A program made the translations under genes and the position numbers. Under the pieces are notes generated by a model. It made no database searches, was not told where the DNA came from, and saw only the letters and a program-made list of their open reading frames with translations. Positions 1 through 5,413 of a DNA stretch of 5,413 nt are shown here, one piece after another. Positions within the stretch are counted from its first letter, which is position 1. Each line of letters starts with the position of its first letter. The DNA lies in NCBI GenBank assembly GCA_017958465.1, contig JAGDCQ010000190.1, forward strand, positions 1-5,413. Direction: 5' to 3'. The stretch is from Lachnospiraceae bacterium. GTDB lineage: Bacteria > Bacillota > Clostridia > Lachnospirales > Lachnospiraceae.

Positions 1-928
1 AGGCATCGCCGTACAGGACCTTTGGAACATCGGGGGAGATGTCGAGCAAAAGCTCAAGATCCTTCCCGCCGATCCTTGTGGAAACAATGGAAACTATATC
101 GTGGATAACGCTCAAAGGCTCGTAGTTGTCCTCCACAAGCTCCATCTTTCCGGCTTCCACCTTGGAGTAGTCCAGGATATCGTTGATTATCGCAAGAAGC
201 GCTCTTCCGGAGCTCTGGATCTGTCCGATGTACTCCCGGACGCTGTCCGGCATATCCTCTCTTAGCGCCAGCTCCGACATACCTATGATGGCGTTCATGG
301 GGGTGCGGATCTCGTGGGACATATTGGCCAGGAAGTCGGATTTTACGCTGTTGGCGTGCTTAAGCTCCCGCTCGCCTTCAAGAGACTTAAAGCGGGTGCT
401 CATCATGCTTGAAAAGATGAGGGCCGATGTTACCACCTCTTCCGCCATAAGCCGGATCTGCTCTTTTGAGAAACGCTTGATGCGGTCGGCGGCCTCCCAG
501 AGCGCCACCTCGTCTATCCCGAACAGAGAGGCTGTTTTCCTGATGGAATTGACGGAAAGCTTTTCGGTCAGGACGCCTTCGCTGCTGACGGAAGCCACCG
601 TCTTGCCGTTCAGGACTATGGGGGCGGAAAGCACAACAAGGCCGGCGTGGCAATAGTTGATCACCGCACCGCCTATCTTGTCCGAGTGCTCAAGGGAAAA
701 ATGCTTGCAGGCCCTGCACATCTCAGCTCCAAGCTCGCTCTTCCTGATATGCTCGTCGCAGAAAGGATTCCCCGTAAGGTTGTCCCTGCTGTCGCCTATG
801 ATCACGTTTCCGTCCAGATCGCATACAGAAGTCTTGATATTGGAAAAAGCATATATGATCTTTTGCAGCTCTCCAACTACAAAGCCGACAAGAAGATCGT
901 CATATTCGTATCCGAAAAGATCAGACAT
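1..928 (-). CDS. PocR-domain sensor histidine kinase, C-terminal part cut by window edge
   Basis: This is a cytoplasmic sensor histidine kinase; 309 codons are visible and the gene runs off the left edge. Residues about 10-150 look like a PocR ligand-binding domain, with the typical pattern of cysteines C57, C71, C74 (CRACK) and C93 in NYCHAGL, followed by a beta-strand segment (SAPIVLNG). Residues about 150-195 form a helical connector. Residues about 196-262 are HisKA with the H-box SDFLANMSHEIRTPMNA, so H205 is the predicted phosphoacceptor. The last visible residues (DISPDVPKVLYGD) are the normal lead-in to the HATPase_c domain, which must lie outside. This H-box subtype is common in hybrid kinases, so a receiver may follow. 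No membrane segment is seen. The ATG is chosen because GGGGAG lies a few bases upstream. It is the third gene of the operon, 33 bases after the CZB gene. PocR domains are known as small-molecule sensors; the ligand here is unknown. Confidence 0.9.
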   Translation of the reverse strand, partial: MSDLFGYEYDDLLVGFVVGELQKIIYAFSNIKTSVCDLDGNVIIGDSRDNLTGNPFCDEHIRKSELGAEMCRACKHFSLEHSDKIGGAVINYCHAGLVVLSAPIVLNGKTVASVSSEGVLTEKLSVNSIRKTASLFGIDEVALWEAADRIKRFSKEQIRLMAEEVVTSALIFSSMMSTRFKSLEGERELKHANSVKSDFLANMSHEIRTPMNAIIGMSELALREDMPDSVREYIGQIQSSGRALLAIINDILDYSKVEAGKMELVEDNYEPLSVIHDIVSIVSTRIGGKDLELLLDISPDVPKVLYGDA

Positions 929-961
929 AGTCTCTCCCCGTATAAGCTTTAAGAATCAGGA

Positions 962-2041
962 TCACCCTTTTTTCTTCCCTACCGCAGCGCTAAGCTCGTC
1001 GAGTGCGGCAAGAAGAGGATCGAGTTTTGTCAGCGCCAGCTCAAATTCAGCCATGGCCTGATCGATATCATATCGTTCCTTTGCGTCGTAGCAGCGGACT
1101 GCCACCTCGTGCAGCGCCTCGTGGGCGTCAAACACCTTCTTGTACTCCGGCAGTTCCCGGATCCATTCCGGGGACTGTATCCTGAGCCACAGGCCCAGCT
1201 TGCAGGACTCCGGATTATCCACCTGGCTTCTCTTCAGCACCTCATATTCCTGAATGTGGTTGTAAAGGCGCCAGGTAAGGACTATGTGGTCCACCTTAAA
1301 GACCTCTATGGATCCCGCATGATCCAGTTTTGAATTGTACCGGAACATGTCGTTGCGGGAATCGTCCACTATCCTTGAGATCTCATACATATGGTGGCCG
1401 GCGTTGAAACACTCGACAGACATCCTGTTGCAGGATTCGGTAAGGTCGCTGATATCCTGTATCAGCGGGGACGCAAGCTCACCCATGGATTTGTCGATCT
1501 CGTAGGTATCCTTGATGGCGTTTACAGCGTCTCCTACCTGCATCAGCATCAGCATGAGCGCCTTGCTGTTGAACACCAGGAGCCTGTGGAACCTCGCCAG
1601 CTTGTTGTTGGCAAGAGCCCTCAGCTCGTCGTCGTTGGCGATGGAGCTGATGATCTCGTTGATACCGTCGATGCACGGAACGATGCTGTTTTCAAACTGC
1701 CTGATAAGGCTAAGGGCGTCTATGTCCTCCTTGCGGCTCATATCGGTCCTCTCGGAGAACTTCTTATTCAGGGCCTGGATATCGTCAACGATCCTCTGCT
1801 GCTTCATGATGAGCTCAAAAAGGATCTTGATCCAGAAGCCGTTTCCTATCTTGCCCATGGATTCGTTGATGCTCTCAAGGTGCTTGTTGTTGCGCTCCAC
1901 AACGCCCTTCACCATATTGTTGAAAGCTCCGGCCAGGGCCTGGTCCTCGAAAAGACCCGGATCCACCTGTTCAAAAACGCCGTTCTCAACATTTGCCATT
2001 GCTTCTATGAGTAGTGTTTTATCGTCTTTTTTCTTTGCCAT
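962..2041 (-). CDS. Soluble CZB (zinc-binding) domain protein without a chemoreceptor signalling domain
   Basis: This is a 359-residue cytoplasmic, mostly helical protein. The C-terminal part (about 245-345) is a CZB domain: H252 in VDHIVLTWRLYNHI, C280 in CKLGLWL, and H307 and H311 in FDAHEALHEVA. The spacings (28, 27 and 4) are close to the 3-His/1-Cys zinc site known from the E. coli diguanylate cyclase DgcZ and from chemoreceptors such as Helicobacter TlpD. Residues 1-240 hold long amphipathic helices, likely coiled coil; residues about 17-45 are weakly HAMP-like. There is no transmembrane segment, no methyl-accepting hairpin and no GGDEF motif, so the output is unknown. The ATG follows GGAGAG with good spacing. 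It sits 15 bases after the response regulator gene and 33 bases before the kinase gene. It may sense zinc or an oxidant through the Cys ligand and pass this to the two-component partners; that role is inference. Confidence 0.9.
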   Translation of the reverse strand: MAKKKDDKTLLIEAMANVENGVFEQVDPGLFEDQALAGAFNNMVKGVVERNNKHLESINESMGKIGNGFWIKILFELIMKQQRIVDDIQALNKKFSERTDMSRKEDIDALSLIRQFENSIVPCIDGINEIISSIANDDELRALANNKLARFHRLLVFNSKALMLMLMQVGDAVNAIKDTYEIDKSMGELASPLIQDISDLTESCNRMSVECFNAGHHMYEISRIVDDSRNDMFRYNSKLDHAGSIEVFKVDHIVLTWRLYNHIQEYEVLKRSQVDNPESCKLGLWLRIQSPEWIRELPEYKKVFDAHEALHEVAVRCYDAKERYDIDQAMAEFELALTKLDPLLAALDELSAAVGKKKG

Positions 2042-2056
2042 ACGCTCTCCGTGCCG

Positions 2057-2998
2057 TCATTCCTCATTGTCAGGTTTATTTCTGAACTTTGCTTCGATCA
2101 TTTTGTTAATGACCATATCTATGGTCTCATGAAGCTTTTTGCCCGAAACAGGCTTTACGATATAGCCCTGAGGCTTGTAAGTAAGGGCGTTTTTCATCTT
2201 TTCCTGATCCGTGACTCCGGTAAGGAAAAGCACCGGGATCTGGGCCGTGGCAGGCTCTTTCCTGAGGGCCATCAGGACTTCGGGGCCGCTCATCTCCGGC
2301 ATTTCATAGTCAAGGATTATGATATCGGTCTTCTTGGCCTTAAGGAAGCTAAGAGCAACCTTCCCGTTAACCGCTGTGGCTACGTCAAAGTCCTCTTTCA
2401 GGGTTTCCTTGATCACCTTCAGCATAACAGGATCGTCGTCAACAACAAGGATGTGCTTTCTCCTGTTATACTCGTCCTCCTTGGTGAGGATGGGCTTTAA
2501 GGATGCCCGCCCTACTTCCGGTGTTTCACGGGTTTCCGGAGCCGCTGCCGGGGCCGGGGCAGGTTTTGATGTCGTGGGAGCCGTAAGACCAAGCTCCGCC
2601 CTCACGGTATCCCTCTCTATCTTGGTCCTCTCAAGGGCTTCGATCATAGCTTCACGCATGGAGGTCATGGTGGAAGGCCTTCGAAGCTCCAGATAGGCAA
2701 GATCGTGAGTGGCATTCTGGAAGGCGTTTACCTCATCGGGATCGCCTATGACACAGACTTTGGTCCGTATCTCGTTCAGCATCCCCTTGTAGTCGCGAAA
2801 ACGGAGCATCTCCTCCTGAGAGTCGCCGCTAAGACAGACAACCAGCATATCCGGCATACAGATCTTTATATGCCGCTCTAAGTCGACAGGGCGAAGAGAG
2901 GTTGTCATAAGATCAAAATCGTTGGATAATTGCATAAAAAATGCATCGATAGTTACGGAGTGTTTCCCGGTGATAAGAACATTGTATTTATCCGCCAT
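2057..2998 (-). CDS. Tandem-receiver response regulator: degenerate REC + linker + intact REC
   Basis: This 313-residue protein has two receiver-like modules. Residues about 182-300 are a full REC domain: acidic pocket D187/D188 in ILVVDDDP, phosphoacceptor D230 in IILDYEMPEMSG, T260 in LFLTG, Y279 and K282 in YIVKP. Residues about 5-122 have the same alternating strand/helix rhythm (YNVLITG, DMLVVCL, TKVCVIGD, YLELRRP), but the acidic pair is replaced by TG, no Asp stands at the phosphorylation position, and the lysine is R107. It is therefore probably a pseudo-receiver. A charged helix (about 115-137) and a Pro/Ala/Thr linker (about 139-160) join the two. No DNA-binding, GGDEF, HD-GYP or other output domain follows; the protein ends 30 or so residues after the lysine. 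The ATG is preceded by GGGAGGG. It is the first gene of the operon and the likely phosphorylation partner of the PocR kinase. Confidence 0.92.
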   Translation of the reverse strand: MADKYNVLITGKHSVTIDAFFMQLSNDFDLMTTSLRPVDLERHIKICMPDMLVVCLSGDSQEEMLRFRDYKGMLNEIRTKVCVIGDPDEVNAFQNATHDLAYLELRRPSTMTSMREAMIEALERTKIERDTVRAELGLTAPTTSKPAPAPAAAPETRETPEVGRASLKPILTKEDEYNRRKHILVVDDDPVMLKVIKETLKEDFDVATAVNGKVALSFLKAKKTDIIILDYEMPEMSGPEVLMALRKEPATAQIPVLFLTGVTDQEKMKNALTYKPQGYIVKPVSGKKLHETIDMVINKMIEAKFRNKPDNEE

Positions 2999-3039
2999 AC
3001 ATTACCCTCCCGGAAGGCTTTTCGCCCTCCTTTTCTTCT

Positions 3040-3075
3040 CAATTTAACTATATCACAACGGGATATAGTTTTCAA
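3040..3075 (-). promoter_or_regulatory. Predicted SigA-type promoter of the signalling operon
   Basis: Read on the minus strand there is a -35 TTGAAA (3075-3070), a 17-base spacer and a -10 TATAGT (3052-3047). Transcription would begin near 3040, giving a leader of about 40 bases before the response regulator ATG. It lies in the 90-base gap after the ABC transporter gene, so the three signalling genes can be expressed apart from the transporter. The call rests only on matches to the housekeeping consensus (5/6 and 5/6) and on position. Confidence 0.65.
3046..3070. promoter_or_regulatory. Perfect 9-bp inverted repeat over the promoter, candidate operator
   Basis: AACTATATC (3046-3054) and GATATAGTT (3062-3070) are perfect reverse complements separated by 7 bases. 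The repeat covers the -10 box and whole spacer of the predicted operon promoter, and touches the last -35 base. That position fits a site for a dimeric repressor or other DNA-binding regulator. It could also form a weak AT-rich hairpin in RNA, but on the operon strand no U-tract follows it. Confidence 0.5.
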
Positions 3076-3088
3076 CGTTCCCGGATTT

Positions 3089-4813
3089 TTATTGTGCCGC
3101 AAGCTGCATCCTGTAATAGTGTCCCTTCATCTCCATAAGCTCAGCATGAGTCCCGCGCTCCACGATCTCTCCTTCGTAAATGACAAGGATCAGGTCGGCA
3201 TTCATGATGGTCGAAAGGCGGTGAGCAATGGCGATGACCGTGCGCTTTCCGGCAAGTTCGGAAATAGCGGCCTGGATCTGTCTTTCCGTGCTGACATCAA
3301 CTGAGGCCGTTGCCTCGTCCAGGATTATTATGGGACTGTTTCGCAGGATGGCACGGGCGATGGCCACACGCTGCTTCTGGCCTCCGGAGAGACGCAGCCC
3401 GCGCTCACCCACCTGCGTTTCGTACCCTTCCGGCATACTGAGGATATCCTCGTGGATATTTGCGGCCTTTGCCGCTTGCATTACTTCCTCCCGGGTGGCA
3501 TCGGGCCGCGCGTAGCCTATATTTTCCGCGATTGTGCCGTTAAACAGGAAGGTGTCCTGCAGTACCGGAGAAATATTGTGGCGAAGGCTCTCGAGCGTAA
3601 CATGCTTTATATCCTTCCCGTCGATGAGGATCCGCCCTTCCACGGGATCGTAAAACCTTGAAATAAGCTGTGTCGCCGTGGTCTTGCCCACTCCCGTCGG
3701 TCCTACAAGAGCAACCATCATACCCGGTTCACAAGAGAACGAAATGTTCTTAAGAACCGGGATCTTGTTTTCGTAATGGAAGGATACATTTTCAAAGGCA
3801 ACAGCACCCTTAACATCCTCAAGGGGCTTTGCATCGGGAGCGTTTTCAATGGCCGAGGGCGTGTCAAGGATGAGAGTTACACGCTCCGCTCCGGCAAGCG
3901 CCTGCTGCAGGTTCTCGAGCAGGTTTGCAAGCCCCGACACCGGTGCATAAAACAGCGAAAGATAAAGCACAAATGCCACAACATCCGCAACAGACAGCTG
4001 TTTTCTGTACGCAAGATATCCGCCGAAGAACACGACCAGGACGGTGCCAAAGGATGACAGAAACTCTACGCTTGGGTGGAAGATGGCGCTGGCTTTGAGG
4101 GCTTTTAGCATGGCCACTACCTGATCCATGCTCTTTTTCCGCACACGCTCACCCTCGTACTGCTCCTGGCCGAAGGCCTGTATCTCGTGCAGACCGGAGA
4201 GGCTGTCCTGGAGCTGGGCATTAAGCTCACCCATAACCTTCTGTGAGGCCTTGAAGTAGGGGCGGACCACCTTTGCAAAAATAACGCCGGATACAAGGAT
4301 CAGCGGGATAGGCGCGCAGGTTATGAGCGCAAGCTTAGCGTTGACGGTCAAAAGGATCGCAAGAACGCCCACAAAAGTCACGATATTTGTGAGTATATCC
4401 GGGATCATATGAGCATACAGGAGCTCAAAATCCCTTGTATCGTTTACGACGCGGCTCATAAGATCGCCTGTCTGTTTGTCGTGGAAAAAACCCAGATCCA
4501 GGGCCTGGAGTTTGTTGTAGAGGCGGCTTCTAAGCTCCCCCACCAGATACCATGCCGCGCGGTGCGCAAGGTAATTGCTGAGGAACCTGAACAAAACACG
4601 CAGAAGGTAAAGCCCAAGAAGTATCAGGGCCAGCCTGCGGATAGATACGATGGCGGAGTCGTCGACCCCCTTCTCCACTATACCTGTCATGGCGGAAAGC
4701 ACCTTCGGAGCCGCGAGATTGATGGCTGTAAGGCTGAAAGTAGCAAGGATCGCGATAATATAAAGTCCCTTGTACCGCGCAGCCTCTTTAGTCAGTTTCC
4801 ATAATGTTTTCAT
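3089..4813 (-). CDS. ABC exporter half-transporter (membrane domain fused to ATPase)
   Basis: This is a complete 574-residue type I ABC exporter subunit in the cytoplasmic membrane, of the MsbA/LmrA-like multidrug or lipid group. The membrane domain (about 1-315) has six predicted hydrophobic spans near 17-36, 59-80, 136-157, 160-182, 250-269 and 276-295. The ATPase (about 335-574) has A-loop Y347, Walker A GPTGVGKTT (K377), Q-loop Q419 (SPVLQD), the exporter X-loop VGERG (468-472), signature LSGGQ (475-479), Walker B IIILDE (D499, catalytic E500), D-loop SVD (504-506) and switch H531. All catalytic residues are present, so it should work as a homodimer, or as a heterodimer if a partner lies elsewhere; no second half-transporter is seen in the window. 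Substrate cannot be told. The ATG is preceded by AAGGGGAG. It is transcribed toward the signalling operon, 90 bases away, with no clear terminator between them. Confidence 0.95.
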   Translation of the reverse strand: MKTLWKLTKEAARYKGLYIIAILATFSLTAINLAAPKVLSAMTGIVEKGVDDSAIVSIRRLALILLGLYLLRVLFRFLSNYLAHRAAWYLVGELRSRLYNKLQALDLGFFHDKQTGDLMSRVVNDTRDFELLYAHMIPDILTNIVTFVGVLAILLTVNAKLALITCAPIPLILVSGVIFAKVVRPYFKASQKVMGELNAQLQDSLSGLHEIQAFGQEQYEGERVRKKSMDQVVAMLKALKASAIFHPSVEFLSSFGTVLVVFFGGYLAYRKQLSVADVVAFVLYLSLFYAPVSGLANLLENLQQALAGAERVTLILDTPSAIENAPDAKPLEDVKGAVAFENVSFHYENKIPVLKNISFSCEPGMMVALVGPTGVGKTTATQLISRFYDPVEGRILIDGKDIKHVTLESLRHNISPVLQDTFLFNGTIAENIGYARPDATREEVMQAAKAANIHEDILSMPEGYETQVGERGLRLSGGQKQRVAIARAILRNSPIIILDEATASVDVSTERQIQAAISELAGKRTVIAIAHRLSTIMNADLILVIYEGEIVERGTHAELMEMKGHYYRMQLAAQ

Positions 4814-4838
4814 GATCTTCTCCCCTTGTTTTGCTGCC

Positions 4839-4854
4839 TCACCCTATTGTAGCA
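4839..4854 (-). promoter_or_regulatory. Extended -10 promoter candidate for the ABC transporter gene
   Basis: The minus strand carries TGCTACAAT (4854-4846), a -10 TACAAT with a TGn extension. No good -35 is found 17 bases upstream (AGAGGA), which extended -10 promoters can tolerate. Predicted start is near 4839, giving a short leader of about 26 bases to the ATG at 4813. Confidence 0.45.
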
Positions 4855-4875
4855 CCCACCGGTTCTTCTCCTCTT

Positions 4876-4904
4876 ATTATCACGTAAAGCAATAAAAAAG
4901 TAAA
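4876..4904 (-). promoter_or_regulatory. Second, upstream promoter candidate for the ABC transporter gene
   Basis: The minus strand shows TTTACT (4904-4899), a 17-base spacer and GATAAT (4881-4876), matching the housekeeping consensus at 4/6 and 5/6. It may act with, or instead of, the extended -10 site about 30 bases downstream. The area is AT-rich, so a chance match is possible. Confidence 0.35.
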
Positions 4905-4936
4905 GATAAACAGCTTTCACCGGCCAAAAATACCCA

Positions 4937-4964
4937 TTGAAAAAAAATAATGACATATTATAAT
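4937..4964 (+). promoter_or_regulatory. Predicted SigA-type promoter of the lipoprotein gene
   Basis: A -35 TTGAAA (4937-4942) and a perfect -10 TATAAT (4959-4964) are separated by 16 bases. Transcription would begin near 4971 and leave a leader of about 79 bases before the ATG at 5050. The leader has a possible weak stem (CAGGCC near 4973 with GGCCTG near 5022), but no riboswitch that I recognise. The promoter points away from the ABC transporter gene, so the two genes are divergent from one 236-base intergenic region. Confidence 0.7.
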
Positions 4965-5049
4965 AGTATCGACAGGCCTTGTTTTACGGTCGTTATTGCA
5001 TAAATTAACCTCCGTTTTCCGGGCCTGATCTAAGGAGGAGCAACTACTT

Positions 5050-5413
5050 ATGAAAAAGATCTTCATTCTGCCGGCCGTTTGTGTAATGGTCATATCTTTG
5101 TTTGCCTGCGCCGGAAAGCGGCAGACCCCCACACCGGTACCTACAAACGTACCGTCAGCGCCTTTAGCTACATCTACACCGACCGAAATCCCCGCTACAC
5201 CCACAGAAGTTCCTGCTACCCCTACACCTGCATACCTTACCGATCTCCCGTCTGATTCTACAGGTAAGTCGGTTTTCATAGATGAAGCAAACGACCGGCT
5301 CTTTTACGCTCATCGTATGTCCGTCAACCTTGTAGAAGGTTTGAAAGAAGGATCTGAGTTCAGCACTGAACTGGCATCTTTTGCAGACCTTGACAGAGAA
5401 GGCGCAAGCTTTG
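5050..5413 (+). CDS. Secreted lipoprotein with Thr/Pro-rich linker, function unknown, cut by right edge
   Basis: The visible 121 codons start with a type II signal peptide: MKK, a hydrophobic core, and lipobox LFAC with C20 as the predicted lipidated cysteine. The mature protein should therefore be anchored to the outer face of the membrane. Residues about 26-60 are a flexible Thr/Pro-rich linker with two close copies of (I/V)PATPT (47-52 and 54-59). A folded domain seems to start near residue 73 (KSVFIDEANDRLFYAHRM) and continues past the window; I do not recognise it. The ATG is fixed by a very strong ribosome binding site, AAGGAGGAG (5032-5040). The frame stays open to the end of the window. 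The gene is divergent from the ABC exporter; a shared role such as envelope defence is possible but not shown. Confidence 0.85.
   Translation, partial: MKKIFILPAVCVMVISLFACAGKRQTPTPVPTNVPSAPLATSTPTEIPATPTEVPATPTPAYLTDLPSDSTGKSVFIDEANDRLFYAHRMSVNLVEGLKEGSEFSTELASFADLDREGASF
5125..5229 (+). repeat. Low-complexity Thr/Pro linker coding region
   Basis: This stretch of the lipoprotein gene encodes residues 26-60, made almost only of Thr, Pro, Ala, Val and Glu, with ACA/ACC and CCN codons recurring. The tandem (I/V)PATPT units suggest a length-variable spacer between the lipid anchor and the outer domain, as in many Gram-positive surface lipoproteins. Confidence 0.6.

Noticed and set aside
183..1061. 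Plus-strand open frames opposite the kinase gene and the end of the CZB gene
   Set aside because: The minus strand encodes uninterrupted PocR and HisKA motifs there; the plus frames are by-products of codon composition.
1391..2132. Long plus-strand open frames (207 and 206 codons) opposite the CZB gene
   Set aside because: They are antisense shadows of a gene with clear CZB motifs, have no fitting ribosome binding site, and their translations show no domain motif.
3046..3074. Intrinsic terminator after the ABC transporter gene
   Set aside because: The stem is AT-rich and on the transporter strand is followed by AAATTGAG, not a U-tract. A short TTTT follows on the other strand, where no gene ends.
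3552..3562. Possible defect in the ABC Q-loop region (VLQD instead of the commoner VPQD)
   Set aside because: The essential glutamine Q419 is present and all other nucleotide-binding motifs are intact, so this is ordinary variation.
4971..5049. Riboswitch in the lipoprotein leader
   Set aside because: The leader is about 79 bases with only a weak 6-bp pairing, and shows no conserved core of any riboswitch class I know.
4917..5279. Minus-strand 120-codon frame with Gly/Val repeats
   Set aside because: It is the antisense reading of the lipoprotein's Thr/Pro linker and runs through the rightward promoter; no ribosome binding site is seen.

Overview
The window carries a chromosomal regulatory and transport region, most likely from a Clostridia (Bacillota) bacterium of the Lachnospiraceae type. 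The reasons are strong Gram-positive-style Shine-Dalgarno sequences before every gene, SigA-like promoters, a short lipoprotein signal followed by a Thr/Pro-rich linker, and the family mix (PocR kinase, CZB protein, ABC exporter). The taxonomic placement is an inference from style, not from a marker gene. There are five protein genes, two of them cut by the window edges. I see no RNA gene, mobile element or CRISPR array.

The left 3 kb is a tightly packed leftward operon of signalling genes. In transcription order it holds (i) a 313-residue response regulator with a degenerate N-terminal receiver, a Pro/Ala linker and an intact C-terminal receiver but no DNA-binding output; (ii) a 359-residue soluble protein with a C-terminal CZB (chemoreceptor zinc-binding) domain but no methyl-accepting signalling domain; (iii) a sensor histidine kinase with an N-terminal PocR-type Cys-rich ligand-binding domain and a HisKA domain, running off the left edge. 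Gaps are 15 and 33 bases. A good promoter (TTGAAA-17-TATAGT) lies before the first gene, and a perfect 9-bp inverted repeat covers its -10 and spacer, which suggests an operator.

Next upstream, also leftward, is a complete 574-residue ABC exporter half-transporter (membrane domain plus ATPase), expressed from its own promoter region. Divergently and rightward, behind a consensus promoter and a strong ribosome binding site, starts a secreted lipoprotein with a Thr/Pro linker. It is cut by the right edge and its function is unknown.

The most interesting item is the signalling operon. It pairs a stand-alone zinc-site protein with a Cys-rich PocR kinase and a response regulator that lacks an effector domain. 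A plausible reading, by inference only, is a redox- or metal-responsive phosphorelay that acts through protein-protein contacts.
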